43,188 nucleotides of DNA, taken from assembly GCF_000241485.1 (NCBI RefSeq), contig NZ_JH584241.1, positions 2,827,210-2,870,397 on the forward strand, in the 5' to 3' direction. Source of the stretch: Sphingomonas sp. PAMC 26605. Lineage in GTDB: Bacteria; Pseudomonadota; Alphaproteobacteria; Sphingomonadales; Sphingomonadaceae. Shown here piece after piece: positions 34,542 to 43,000 of this stretch. Within the stretch, counting starts at the first letter, position 1. Each line of letters opens with the position of its first letter. The position numbers and the translations under genes were made by a program. Under the pieces are notes generated by a model that saw only the letters and a program-made list of their open reading frames with translations, was not told the origin of the DNA and did no database searches.

Positions 34542-35198
34542 ATGACCGACGAACCGCCGCCGCCCGACAGCAAGCTCACCCGCTCCAAACAGCGCTGGGC
34601 GAGCGAGCATAAGTTCATCACCGGGCAAGATGCGCGCGCCGCGCAGGGGCGGCTGCCGCCCGGCCAGCATCTGGTCCGCGACTGGCCGGTGCTCGACCTG
34701 GGTCGCCAGCCCGACGTGGCGCCGGAGCGTTGGGCGCTGGCACTCGGCGGTCTTGTCGAGCGGCCGGTAACGCTCGACTGGTCCGGCTTCATGGCGTTAC
34801 CCCAGACCCGGACGCAGTCGGACATGCATTGCGTGACGACCTGGTCGCGCTACGACAACGCATGGACGGGGGTTTCGACCCGCGACCTGCTCGACCTTGT
34901 CCAGCCGCGCGCGGAGGCGGCCTTCGCGCTGCTGCACAGCTATGACGGCTATACGACCAACGTGCCGCTGGCCGATTTCGCGGACGCTGCGGCGATGGCG
35001 GTGCACAGCTGGGACGGCAAACCGCTGACCCGCGCGCATGGCGGTCCGGCGCGGATGCTGATCCCGCACCTCTATCTGTGGAAGAGCGCCAAATGGTTGC
35101 GCGGGGTCGAATTCCTGAGTGCTGACAAGGCTGGGTTCTGGGAGAGCAACGGATACCATATGCGAGGGGATCCATGGGCCGAAGAGCGCTATTCGTGA
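34542..35198 (+). CDS. Sulfite-oxidase-like molybdopterin oxidoreductase
   Basis: 218 residues, essentially one oxidoreductase molybdopterin-binding domain of the sulfite oxidase/MsrP type. Cys 97 in SDMHCVTTWSRYDNAW is the expected molybdenum ligand, and the preceding LDWSGFMALPQ and following GVSTRDLLDLV match the fold. LHSYDGYTTNVPL and HGGPARMLIPHLYLWKSAKWLRGVEFL are further family blocks. There is no Tat or Sec signal, unlike MsrP, so it appears cytoplasmic, and no heme or membrane partner gene is adjacent. ATG 34542 has GGAG at proper spacing. It lies between two glycoside-uptake gene sets on the opposite strand, and any connection with them is unknown. The substrate cannot be assigned. 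Confidence 0.88.
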   Translation: MTDEPPPPDSKLTRSKQRWASEHKFITGQDARAAQGRLPPGQHLVRDWPVLDLGRQPDVAPERWALALGGLVERPVTLDWSGFMALPQTRTQSDMHCVTTWSRYDNAWTGVSTRDLLDLVQPRAEAAFALLHSYDGYTTNVPLADFADAAAMAVHSWDGKPLTRAHGGPARMLIPHLYLWKSAKWLRGVEFLSADKAGFWESNGYHMRGDPWAEERYS

Positions 35199-35244
35199 AG
35201 CGGCGGACTGGCGCGCGGTGCGGCGCGGGGTTCGGCGCGGGTGA

Positions 35245-36285
35245 TCAGATGGCCCCCGGTGTCGCGCCTGCTCCTGCATCGGTGCTGCCTCGCACCACCA
35301 GGCGATATTCGATCGCGCGGCGATAGTTCGGGTCGGCGCAGTGATCGCGATACTCGGGATTGGTGAGGATATCGACCGCCTCGGCCGCCATCGCCGCCTT
35401 CGGTTGATGGATCGTGGTCAGCTGCGGCCAGGTGACTCGCGAACTCGGGGCGTCATCGAAGCCCGCGATGGCGAGTGTCTGCGGCACGGCGAGGCCTCGG
35501 CGGGTGGCGGCCATCAGCGTACCGAGCGCCATGTCGTCGTTGCTCGCGAAGATCGCGGTCGGAGGGTCGGGGAGGGCGAGCAAGGCATCGGCTTCGACGA
35601 ACCCGCTGCGCGATGAGAAGTCGCCTTCGCGGATCAGGACAGGATCGGTCGTCAGGTTCGATCGTTCCATTTCCGACGTGAAGCCCTGCAATCGCGTGGC
35701 GGTGGCGCCGTGCGCCGGATCGCCTTTTATGAAGCCGATGCGGCGGTGCCCGAGCGCGACCAAGTGCCGCGTCATTTCGGACGCCGCGGACGCATCATCC
35801 ATCCGGACATAACCCGAGGCCGACTCCGCGCCGCTCGGGGCGATGCGAACGAACGGGATGGCGGCTTTTTCGAGCAGCTTCGCCAACGCGGTATCGTCGC
35901 ACAGCGGTGGCGTGAGGATGACGCCGTCGAGGTTCAATCCGCGCAACGAGCGGCTCAATTCGTTTTGCCAGTCGACCGCAACGCGTTCGACGCGTTCGAC
36001 GATCAGGTGATAGTTCTTCTCGCGGCAGCGCATCAGCGCGCCTAGCTGCACGTCGGCGGCATAGCCCGAAGCGGGATCGTCGATGAGCAATGCGAGGAGA
36101 TACGACCGCGAGCTCGAGAGACTGCGCGCGAACGCATTGGGGCGATAGTCGAGCTCGCCGACCACGCGCAGCACGCGTTCGCGTTTGTCGGGGCGAACAT
36201 GCGGTTCGCCGTTGATCACGCGCGACACGGTCTTGGGCGATACGCCGGCAAGCGCTGCCACGTCCTTGATCGTCAACACACTCAC
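35245..36285 (-). CDS. LacI-family transcriptional regulator of halogenase set B
   Basis: 346 residues from GTG 36285, which overlaps the stop of the MFS gene by 4 bases (GTGA); GTG 36279 is an alternative. The frame is open much further upstream but only as a shadow of the MFS gene. The helix-turn-helix TIKDVAALAGVSPKTVSRVIN and the hinge region YRPNAFARSLSSSRS are canonical. The sensor domain shows GHRRIGFIKGD, IFASNDDMALGTLMAA and IAGFDDAPSSRVTWPQLTTIHQP. As the last gene of the GH1/MFS run it is probably autoregulated and represses the operon until a beta-glucoside or glucose signal appears. Its HTH type usually recognises TGNAANCGNTTNCA-like sites, such as the one at 34197-34210. Confidence 0.93.
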   Translation of the reverse strand: MSVLTIKDVAALAGVSPKTVSRVINGEPHVRPDKRERVLRVVGELDYRPNAFARSLSSSRSYLLALLIDDPASGYAADVQLGALMRCREKNYHLIVERVERVAVDWQNELSRSLRGLNLDGVILTPPLCDDTALAKLLEKAAIPFVRIAPSGAESASGYVRMDDASAASEMTRHLVALGHRRIGFIKGDPAHGATATRLQGFTSEMERSNLTTDPVLIREGDFSSRSGFVEADALLALPDPPTAIFASNDDMALGTLMAATRRGLAVPQTLAIAGFDDAPSSRVTWPQLTTIHQPKAAMAAEAVDILTNPEYRDHCADPNYRRAIEYRLVVRGSTDAGAGATPGAI

Positions 36286-37508
36286 GCGCTTTTCGCATCC
36301 CTTTTGCCACAGCTCAGCGCAAAGGCCGCTACGGCCAGATAGCACACCGCCGTCGGCAGGAGCGAGAGGCCAAGGCCCGCACGATCGGCGATTTGCCCGC
36401 AAAGCGTCGGGATCACCGCGCCCCCGACCACCGCCATGCACAACACGGTCGCCGCCGGCGTCGCCCGTTCTGCCTCGGCCGGAAGCGCGAGCACGTAGAT
36501 GGTCGGATACATGATCGAATTGCACAGCCCCACCGCGATCAGCGCCACCGATCCGATCACCCCGCCGACGCCGGCACCGACTGACGTCAGGAGCGCGGCA
36601 AGCAGCGCCGCCGCCAACAGCGGCTTTGCCGCCGAGACATGGCGCATCAAGACCCCGCCCGCGAACCGGCCGATCATCGCACCGCCCCAATACAGGCTCA
36701 GCATCCGCGCAGCGAGGGCGGGGCGCGCGTTGAGCGCGCTGGGCTGCATCAGATAATTGGCGAGCAGCGCGCCGATCGTCACCTCCGCCCCGACATAGGC
36801 GAAGATCGCCACCATGCCGCCCATCACCCTTCGGTCCGCGAGCACCGAGCGCAGATCGAGCCGGCTCGTGCTGCTTCGCGCAGCGGACGCGGTATCGAGC
36901 AGACGGCGGTTGCGCACATAGGCCAGCGTGAGCCCGATCAGGATGACGAGCGCGAGCAGGAACGGGGGGCCGCCATCGGCGCCGCGCTTCTCGATCAGGA
37001 AGGTCGCACCGACCAGCGGCGCGGCGATCGTGCCGACAGAGTTGCAGCCCTGCAAGAGATTGAGCCGCACCGCGGCGCCTTCGGCCGCCCCGACCACGGC
37101 GACGACGGTGTTGCTGGCGATCTGCAGAAAGGTGATGCCGCACGACAGCAGCAGCAACGCCGTCAGGAGCAGCGGGAAGAGGCGCAAGGCATTCGCCACC
37201 ACCAGGATCGCCGTCGCAACCACCATGATTGCAAGCCCGAGCGTTGCCGAGCGCATGTAGCCGCGCCGCGTGATGATCCGGCCGATCGGCACGGCAAACA
37301 GCAGGTAGCTCAGGTGGAAGGCCAGCTGCACGAGCAATGCGTGCGAGTAATCCATCCCGTACAACGCCGTCAGGCGCGGCACCAACAGGCTGACCAACGC
37401 CGTGATGAAGCCGCCGATCGCGAAGACGCCGATCGACAGCTGGAACAGGCGCCGCGAGATGCGCGGGGAGGTGGCGGCAGGCGAGATCGTCTTCAATCCC
37501 GCTCGCAC
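36282..37508 (-). CDS. MFS sugar transporter (FHS/FucP-like)
   Basis: 408 residues with about 12 membrane segments. PIGRIITRRGYMRSATLGL is the cytoplasmic loop after the second segment, and the paired halves are separated by a hydrophilic loop near 195-220. NLLQGCNSVGTIAAPLVGATFL and LYWGGAMIGRFAGGVLM are typical of the fucose/glucose/galactose:proton symporter branch. It presumably imports monosaccharide released in the periplasm by the upstream GH1 and GH3 enzymes. The GTG start at 37508 has only a weak ribosome-binding site, so the true start could be a few codons downstream. It is 37 bp downstream of the GH1 gene and overlaps the lacI start. Confidence 0.88.
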   Translation of the reverse strand: MRAGLKTISPAATSPRISRRLFQLSIGVFAIGGFITALVSLLVPRLTALYGMDYSHALLVQLAFHLSYLLFAVPIGRIITRRGYMRSATLGLAIMVVATAILVVANALRLFPLLLTALLLLSCGITFLQIASNTVVAVVGAAEGAAVRLNLLQGCNSVGTIAAPLVGATFLIEKRGADGGPPFLLALVILIGLTLAYVRNRRLLDTASAARSSTSRLDLRSVLADRRVMGGMVAIFAYVGAEVTIGALLANYLMQPSALNARPALAARMLSLYWGGAMIGRFAGGVLMRHVSAAKPLLAAALLAALLTSVGAGVGGVIGSVALIAVGLCNSIMYPTIYVLALPAEAERATPAATVLCMAVVGGAVIPTLCGQIADRAGLGLSLLPTAVCYLAVAAFALSCGKRDAKSA

Positions 37509-37545
37509 GCCGCTGTCGGCACGCCCGCGCTGCGGCGACGGAGTG

Positions 37546-38964
37546 TCACACCAAGCGGTTCCGGCTGATCACTTCCTTGTACCAGGCGGCGCTGAGCTTG
37601 GGGATGCGTTTCTGGGTCGCGAAATCGACATAGTGGATGCCGAAGCGCTTGCTATACCCGTCGGCCCATTCGAAATTGTCCATCAGGCTCCACAGGAAAT
37701 AGCCTTTCAAGGGATAGCCGTCGGCAACCGCGCGGTGGAACTGTCCGACATAATTGCGCAGATACATCACGCGATCGGTATCGTCGATCCGGCCATTGGT
37801 AACGGGATCGTCGGCGGAAGCGCCGTTTTCGGAGATGTAGAGCATCTTGGGCTTCCACAGCTCGCTGACCGTCCGGACGCCCCAATAGGCCACTTCTGGC
37901 CCCACCACGAGCCATGGCGACGCCATGCGCGGCGACGAGGCGATATGCGGGACGATGGCATAGCCCGTCGGCCCCGCATCGGCGCGCACCCATTCGGGCG
38001 CGTAGATGTTGAGCGCGACGAAATCGAGCGAACTGCCGATCGCGGCCATGTCCCCGGGCTGGACCTTGGGTGCGTTCGCGCCTTCCTGCGCTAGATATTC
38101 GTCGATGTAGCGACCCTCCATGATCGCGGTGAGGAACATCGCATTCTTCTCGCGCGTGGCCTTCCGGGCAGCGGCGATGTGCTCGGGCGTCTCGATCACG
38201 GGAACATGGATCGTCGTGTTGTCGGCAATCCCGACCCTGGTCCCGGGCCTTGCATGCGCTCGGATCGCCTGCACGCCGAGGCCGTGTGCGAGAACCCCGT
38301 GATGACGGACCTGATTGACTTGCGCCGGCGCGAGCCTGAGGCCGGGCGCGTGCCGCCCTTCCAAATGGCCGATGTCGGTGAAGCAGCGCAGCTCGTTGAC
38401 CGTCATGAAGTCGTGAACGCGATCGGACAGCTTGCCCGCCATGAACCCGGCATAATCGGCAAAGGCCAGCGCGGTGTCGCGATTCTGCCATCCGCCGGGC
38501 AGCGCCTGCGGAAGATCCCAATGAAACATCGTGACATAGGGCTGGATGCCGGCGGCGAGGAGGCCGTCGATGACGCGATTATAATAATCGACGCCTTTCG
38601 GATTGGACTTGCCGCGACCGTCGGGAAAGATCCGCGACCAGGCGATCGACATGCGGTAGGCCTTGACGCCAAGCGCCTTCAACAGCGCGATATCCTCGGC
38701 GTAGCGATGATAGCTGTCGCAGGCCACGTCGCCGGTATCGTTGTTGGCGACCCTGCCCGGCGTATGCGAGAAGACGTCCCAGTTGGTCGGCCCACGCCCA
38801 TCCGCCCGGACCGCGCCCTCGATCTGATACGACGCGGTCGCGCATCCCCAGACGAAATCCGGCGGGAACGAGAGATCGACCGGCGCTGCCAAAAGGCGCT
38901 GCGGTCCGGCTGCGAGCCCCGCACCGAGCGTCAAGCCGTTCCGGATCATGTCGCGACGGTTCAT
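37546..38964 (-). CDS. Exported GH1 beta-glucosidase
   Basis: 472 residues. The mature enzyme is a complete GH1 TIM barrel: FVWGCATASYQIEGA at its start, YRMSIAWSRIFPDGRG, MFHWDLPQAL, the acid/base Glu 191 in TVNEL (usually TLNEP) and the nucleophile Glu 379 in ISENGAS, then GYFLWSLMDNFEWADGYSKRFGIHYVD at the end. The N-terminus MNRRDMIRNGLTLGAGLAAG looks like a twin-arginine signal, so the enzyme is probably exported folded to the periplasm, which is uncommon for GH1 in general. CCAGGAG precedes ATG 38964. It follows GH3 by 81 bp and precedes the MFS gene. It is expected to cleave aryl- or oligo-beta-glucosides. Confidence 0.94.
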   Translation of the reverse strand: MNRRDMIRNGLTLGAGLAAGPQRLLAAPVDLSFPPDFVWGCATASYQIEGAVRADGRGPTNWDVFSHTPGRVANNDTGDVACDSYHRYAEDIALLKALGVKAYRMSIAWSRIFPDGRGKSNPKGVDYYNRVIDGLLAAGIQPYVTMFHWDLPQALPGGWQNRDTALAFADYAGFMAGKLSDRVHDFMTVNELRCFTDIGHLEGRHAPGLRLAPAQVNQVRHHGVLAHGLGVQAIRAHARPGTRVGIADNTTIHVPVIETPEHIAAARKATREKNAMFLTAIMEGRYIDEYLAQEGANAPKVQPGDMAAIGSSLDFVALNIYAPEWVRADAGPTGYAIVPHIASSPRMASPWLVVGPEVAYWGVRTVSELWKPKMLYISENGASADDPVTNGRIDDTDRVMYLRNYVGQFHRAVADGYPLKGYFLWSLMDNFEWADGYSKRFGIHYVDFATQKRIPKLSAAWYKEVISRNRLV

Positions 38965-39045
38965 GTCAACTCCTGGTGTCGTCTGAGACGTTTGCGGGCC
39001 GAGGATGAGGCGATCCCGCGGGAAACTCCAGCGCCAATCCGCGGA

Positions 39046-41307
39046 TCACGGTTTGAAGCGTTGCTCGGTGAGCGTGGCCGACGCGTTTGCGGCCAGATCG
39101 CCGGCATCATGGCCGATCGCCGCGCGGTACGGGCCACCCGCCAGATGCCAGCGCTTCGCGGCGTCGTCCCATGTGGCGAGCGTCCGTCGCTCGGCGATGA
39201 GTGTGACGTGGCGCGTTTCGCCGGGGCGGAGGTCGATCCGCTGGAAGCCGGCCAGCCGCGCCACCGAACCCGCGGTCGGCGGCGTCACATAGAGCTGCGG
39301 CACATCCGCGCCCGCGCGCTGCCCGGTATTGGTCACGTCGAAGCTCACCGTCAGTGCCGCGCCCCCCGCGACCTTGAGGTTCGCGTAAGCGAATTTGGTG
39401 TAGGACAGGCCGAACCCGAACGCGAAGAGCGGGCGCTGGTCGCGCCTGGCGTACCAGCGGTAGCCGACATCGGCGCCTTCGGGATATTGCGCGGCAAAGC
39501 CGCTCGCTTCCCCGCCCGCGCTGCCGGCGTTGGAGGCCGAATCGTCCTTGGCGACGTTGGCCAGGCCGACCGGCCGGGGGCGGGGCGCCTGGCGCTCGTC
39601 CGCGGGAAAGGTGATCGGCAGCCGGCCGGAGGGGTTGACCTTGCCGAACACGATGTTGGCGATCGCCTCGCCGCCGCGCTGCCCCGGGTACCAGGCGGCG
39701 AGCACGGCAGGAACCCGCTCGAGCCATGGCATCAGCACCGGTCCGCCGCTTTCGAGCACGACGACGGTGTGCGGATTGGCGGCCGCCACCGCGTCGATCA
39801 CCGCGTCCTGGTTGTCGGGAAGCGCGAGCGTGGTGAGATCTTCGGCTTCGGTGCGCCACTGGGTCGCGAACACCAGCACCACATCCGCCGCCTTGGCCGC
39901 CGCGGCCGCGGCGACCGGATCGGTGCCATCGACATAGCTGACCTGCGCGCCCGGATTGAGCGCCTGCACCGCGCGCAGCGGCGAGCTGGCGTGCCAGGTG
40001 GTCCGCGCGAACGACGCGGCCGGGCCGCTCTTGAGCGCGATCTCGACGGGCGCGCCGCCGATCGAGCGGACCTGCGACGATCCGCCGCCCGACAGCACGC
40101 CGACATCGGCATGCCCGCCGACGATGACGATCCGCTTTGCAGTCGCCGCAAGCGGGAGCATTCCGCCCGTATTGCGCAGCAGGACGATGCCTTCCTCCGC
40201 CGCCCGCTGTGCAACGCGCGCATGCGCCGCGGTGTCGATCGGCTGGTTGGTCGCGGCGACGGGATCGTCGTACAGACCGCTCGCGATCACCCCGGTCAGG
40301 ACGTTGCGCACCATCGCATCGAAGCGGGCTTTGGTCACGTCGCCCTTCGCCACAGCCGCGCTCAGCCGCTCACGGAAGAAATCCGCCTTATCGAGCTCGG
40401 CGCCCGAATCCTGATCAAGCCCGGCATTGGCCGCCTTGGCGGTCGAATGGACCGCGCCCCAGTCGGACATCACCCAGCCGCGATAGCCCCATTGATTGCG
40501 CAGCACCTCGGTCAGCAGCGTGCGGTTCTCGCATGCCCAATCGCCATTGACTTTGTTATAGGCGCACATCACCGAGCCGGGATGCCCGCCTTCGATGCCG
40601 AGCTTGAACGCGAGCAGATCGCTTTCGTGGAGCGCCGACCAATCGAGCTGCGCGTCGACGATCATCCGCCCCGTTTCCTGGGAGTTGAACGCGAAATGCT
40701 TGATCGTCGACACGATATGATTGCTCTGCACGCCGCGGATGTGCGCCCCGGTCATGAGTCCCGCGAGCAGCGGATCTTCACCGAGATATTCGAAGTCGCG
40801 CCCGCCCCATGGGTCGCGCGTCAGGTTGACGCCGCCGGCGAGCAGCACGTTGAAGCGCTTGGCGCGTGCCTCCGCGCCGATCATCGCGCCACCGGCAAAA
40901 GCGATTTCGGGATCGAAACTGGCGGCGGTGGCGAGGCTCGCGGGGAGGGCGGTCGCGGTGTCGCCCTTGCGCTGCTCGATCTGGTTGGCGACGCCGAGGC
41001 TGGCATCGCTCTCGCGCAAGGTCGGAATGCCGAGCCGGGGCACGCCCACCATCTCGCCGGCCGAGGGGATGAGATCGTCGGGCGCACCGGCTTTCCCCTG
41101 CGCCATCGGCGGGAACCAGGTGCGAACGATCTGCATCTTCTCGTCCTGCGTCATCGCGCGTACCAGTGCGTCGGCGCGCGCCTCCGCGCTCAGCGTGCGG
41201 TCGCGCCACGGCGCATGCTCGTCCGCGCTGGCGAGTGCCGGGCTGGAGAGGAGGCACGCAACGCTCGCGAGGAGCAGGATACGCTTCGGTGTCGGATTCG
41301 CGCGCAT
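39046..41307 (-). CDS. Exported GH3 beta-glucosidase
   Basis: 753 residues. Sec signal peptide (cleavage near ALA-SAD at about 27). The N-terminal TIM-barrel domain contains MTQDEKMQIVRTWF, GGVNLTRDPWGGRDFEYLGEDP, KHFAFNSQETGRM and the nucleophile Asp 282 in GWVMSDWGAVHS. The alpha/beta sandwich domain follows (EEGIVLLRNTGGMLPL, PAVLAAWYPGQRGGEAIANIVFGKVNPSGRLPITFP), and a fibronectin-III-like C-terminal domain begins after about 640 (FGFGLSYTKFAY, VTNTGQRAGADVPQLYV). It is periplasmic and probably removes terminal beta-linked glucose. AGAGG precedes ATG 41307. The halogenase gene ends only 9 bp upstream, which strongly suggests co-transcription. Confidence 0.95.
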   Translation of the reverse strand: MRANPTPKRILLLASVACLLSSPALASADEHAPWRDRTLSAEARADALVRAMTQDEKMQIVRTWFPPMAQGKAGAPDDLIPSAGEMVGVPRLGIPTLRESDASLGVANQIEQRKGDTATALPASLATAASFDPEIAFAGGAMIGAEARAKRFNVLLAGGVNLTRDPWGGRDFEYLGEDPLLAGLMTGAHIRGVQSNHIVSTIKHFAFNSQETGRMIVDAQLDWSALHESDLLAFKLGIEGGHPGSVMCAYNKVNGDWACENRTLLTEVLRNQWGYRGWVMSDWGAVHSTAKAANAGLDQDSGAELDKADFFRERLSAAVAKGDVTKARFDAMVRNVLTGVIASGLYDDPVAATNQPIDTAAHARVAQRAAEEGIVLLRNTGGMLPLAATAKRIVIVGGHADVGVLSGGGSSQVRSIGGAPVEIALKSGPAASFARTTWHASSPLRAVQALNPGAQVSYVDGTDPVAAAAAAKAADVVLVFATQWRTEAEDLTTLALPDNQDAVIDAVAAANPHTVVVLESGGPVLMPWLERVPAVLAAWYPGQRGGEAIANIVFGKVNPSGRLPITFPADERQAPRPRPVGLANVAKDDSASNAGSAGGEASGFAAQYPEGADVGYRWYARRDQRPLFAFGFGLSYTKFAYANLKVAGGAALTVSFDVTNTGQRAGADVPQLYVTPPTAGSVARLAGFQRIDLRPGETRHVTLIAERRTLATWDDAAKRWHLAGGPYRAAIGHDAGDLAANASATLTEQRFKP

Positions 41308-41316
41308 GGGGACCTC

Positions 41317-42861
41317 TCAGCGGTTTCGATGATAGTGCAGGACGAGGGAGCGGTGGTCGGGCAGCTGCGCGGCCGCCTGGAGACCGGCCTGGCGGATTCT
41401 CCCGAACGCCGCGATCGCGTCGCGCGCGTCGTCGGGCTTCGTGCCGAGGATGCCGCGGCCGGCATCGGTCGGATAACCGAGACCGTGGAGGATGAACGCC
41501 CAGCTCGGCGGCAGGAACGTCTCGTGATCGACCACGAAGTCGAAGCGTGAGGGCAGGCGATGGCGCCACTGCGCGAGCTTGTCGCGCAGGCCCTCCGGCC
41601 AGCTCGCGGGATCGGCATTGTCGCGCCAATACGCCGTGTCGCGTCGCTGGCTGACGCAATAGTGCAGCTTGAGGAACTCGACGATCGCCGCGAACCGCGC
41701 GGTCATCTGCCGGTTGAAGCTACGCGCGGCGCCGGCGAGCGCGGCGTGATCGACCGGCCCGGCGAGCATGTCGGCGACCATCCGCGCCGCGACCTCGACC
41801 AGCATGATCCCGGTCGATTCGAGCGGTTCGAAAAAGCCCGCCGACAGGCCGATCGCGACGGTGTTGCCGATCCACTGCTGCGTCCGATAGCCGGTGCGGA
41901 ACTGCAGCCGCCGCGTCGGGAGGTCGACGCCGTTATAGGTGCGGATCACCGTTTCCGCCGCGTCGTCGGACATGTGGCGACTGGAATAGACGCATCCCGT
42001 GCCGCGCCGGCTCGAAAGGCCGATGTCCCAGATCCAGCCGGCATCATGCGCCGTCGCCAGGGTATAGGGCGCGATCGGCGTATCGGGTTCGCTCGGCACC
42101 TGCATCGCAATCGCGCGATCGTTGAACAGGATATCGCCGATGTCTTGGAACGGGGCAGCGAGCGTCTCGCCGATCAGCAGCGCGCGAAAGCCGGAGCAGT
42201 CGAGAAAGAAATCACCCGCGATCGGCGCGCCGTCGGCTGGCGTCACCGCGACGATGTCGCCGTTCGCGCCGCGTTCGACCGATGCGATCGTCGCTTCGAT
42301 TCGCTCGACGCCGTTGGCTGTGGCGACGTCGCGCAGCCACGACGCGAGCTTGGCGGCGTCGAAATGATAGGCATAGTTCATCGGACCGCCAAAGTCCGGA
42401 TCCTGTGGACGCTTGGGCCCCTTGCCCGCGCGGATCACACGCTCCTGTGCGGTGACGGCGTCGGCATAGGCAGGGCGACCCGGGTCGTTTGCGGAATCGA
42501 GCCAGAAGGGCAGCAGCCCTGGCGTATCGCCGCCAAGCGGCAGGTTGAATGGATGGAAATAGTCATCTTCGGCATGGCCCGGCGTGGCGCGACCCGCCCA
42601 GCCGGCGAAGCGGACGCCTTGCTTGAAGGTGGCGTCGCTCGCGCGGATGAACTCCGCCTCGCTGCGGCCGAGCGTCGCGATCGTCGAGCGCAGCGTCGGA
42701 AAGCTGCCTTCGCCCACGCCGATCGTGGGAATGTCCGCGCTTTCGACAAGCGCGATCGTCCAGCCGTGCGCATGCGGCGGTCTGGGCAGCGCGCGGGAAA
42801 GGTAAGCCGCGCTGAGCCAGCCTGCCGTGCCGCCGCCAACGATTACGATCCGTCTCGCCAT
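41317..42861 (-). CDS. Flavin-dependent 'tryptophan halogenase'-family protein B
   Basis: 514 residues from ATG 42861 (GTG one codon upstream is possible). FAD motif GGGTAGW at 9-15 and GVGEGSFP at 48-55; the catalytic-Lys equivalent is Lys 80 (ATFKQGVRF), and PLESTG has Glu 348. The signature tryptophans are Trp 276 and Trp 278, but the motif reads WIWDIG, with Gly 281 where halogenases have Pro. The motif is thought to keep such enzymes from acting as ordinary monooxygenases, so this variant could be an altered halogenase or a hydroxylase. No signal peptide; no flavin reductase nearby. It is followed after 9 bp by GH3, and then come GH1, an MFS transporter and lacI; a TonB receptor is immediately upstream. 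Only moderately similar to halogenase A by eye. Confidence 0.88.
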   Translation of the reverse strand: MARRIVIVGGGTAGWLSAAYLSRALPRPPHAHGWTIALVESADIPTIGVGEGSFPTLRSTIATLGRSEAEFIRASDATFKQGVRFAGWAGRATPGHAEDDYFHPFNLPLGGDTPGLLPFWLDSANDPGRPAYADAVTAQERVIRAGKGPKRPQDPDFGGPMNYAYHFDAAKLASWLRDVATANGVERIEATIASVERGANGDIVAVTPADGAPIAGDFFLDCSGFRALLIGETLAAPFQDIGDILFNDRAIAMQVPSEPDTPIAPYTLATAHDAGWIWDIGLSSRRGTGCVYSSRHMSDDAAETVIRTYNGVDLPTRRLQFRTGYRTQQWIGNTVAIGLSAGFFEPLESTGIMLVEVAARMVADMLAGPVDHAALAGAARSFNRQMTARFAAIVEFLKLHYCVSQRRDTAYWRDNADPASWPEGLRDKLAQWRHRLPSRFDFVVDHETFLPPSWAFILHGLGYPTDAGRGILGTKPDDARDAIAAFGRIRQAGLQAAAQLPDHRSLVLHYHRNR

Positions 42862-42925
42862 CACGTCCAGTCCGACTGCTGATCCGATAGGATAAGCTCA
42901 ATGACCCGGCACCCTGCCGGCAAGG

Positions 42926-42967
42926 AAAAAAGCGGCCACCGCCCGCCCGGGGCGAGACAGTGGCCGC
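42926..42967 (-). terminator. Rho-independent terminator after the set B receptor
   Basis: GCGGCCAC (42932-42939) pairs perfectly with GTGGCCGC (42960-42967), and on the minus strand the stem is followed directly by six Ts (42926-42931). It lies between the receptor stop (43001) and the halogenase start. A smaller hairpin (GGCCTC 42973-42978, GAGGCC 42985-42990) precedes it. It would limit read-through from the receptor gene into the halogenase/GH genes. Confidence 0.85.
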
Positions 42968-43000
42968 AGTCGGGCCTCCGGGGAGAGGCCGGGGGGACGG

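Noticed and set aside
35245..37143. A possible 632-residue fusion of a membrane protein with a LacI regulator
   Set aside because: The upstream half is the wrong frame of the MFS gene. The regulator starts at GTG 36285 with a normal helix-turn-helix N-terminus.
38179..41550. A 1123-codon open frame on the plus strand opposite GH1 and GH3
   Set aside because: It is a shadow of two clear glycosidase genes in a GC-rich sequence. Its translation is rich in Arg, Gly, Asp and Val without any domain, and it spans several unrelated minus-strand genes.
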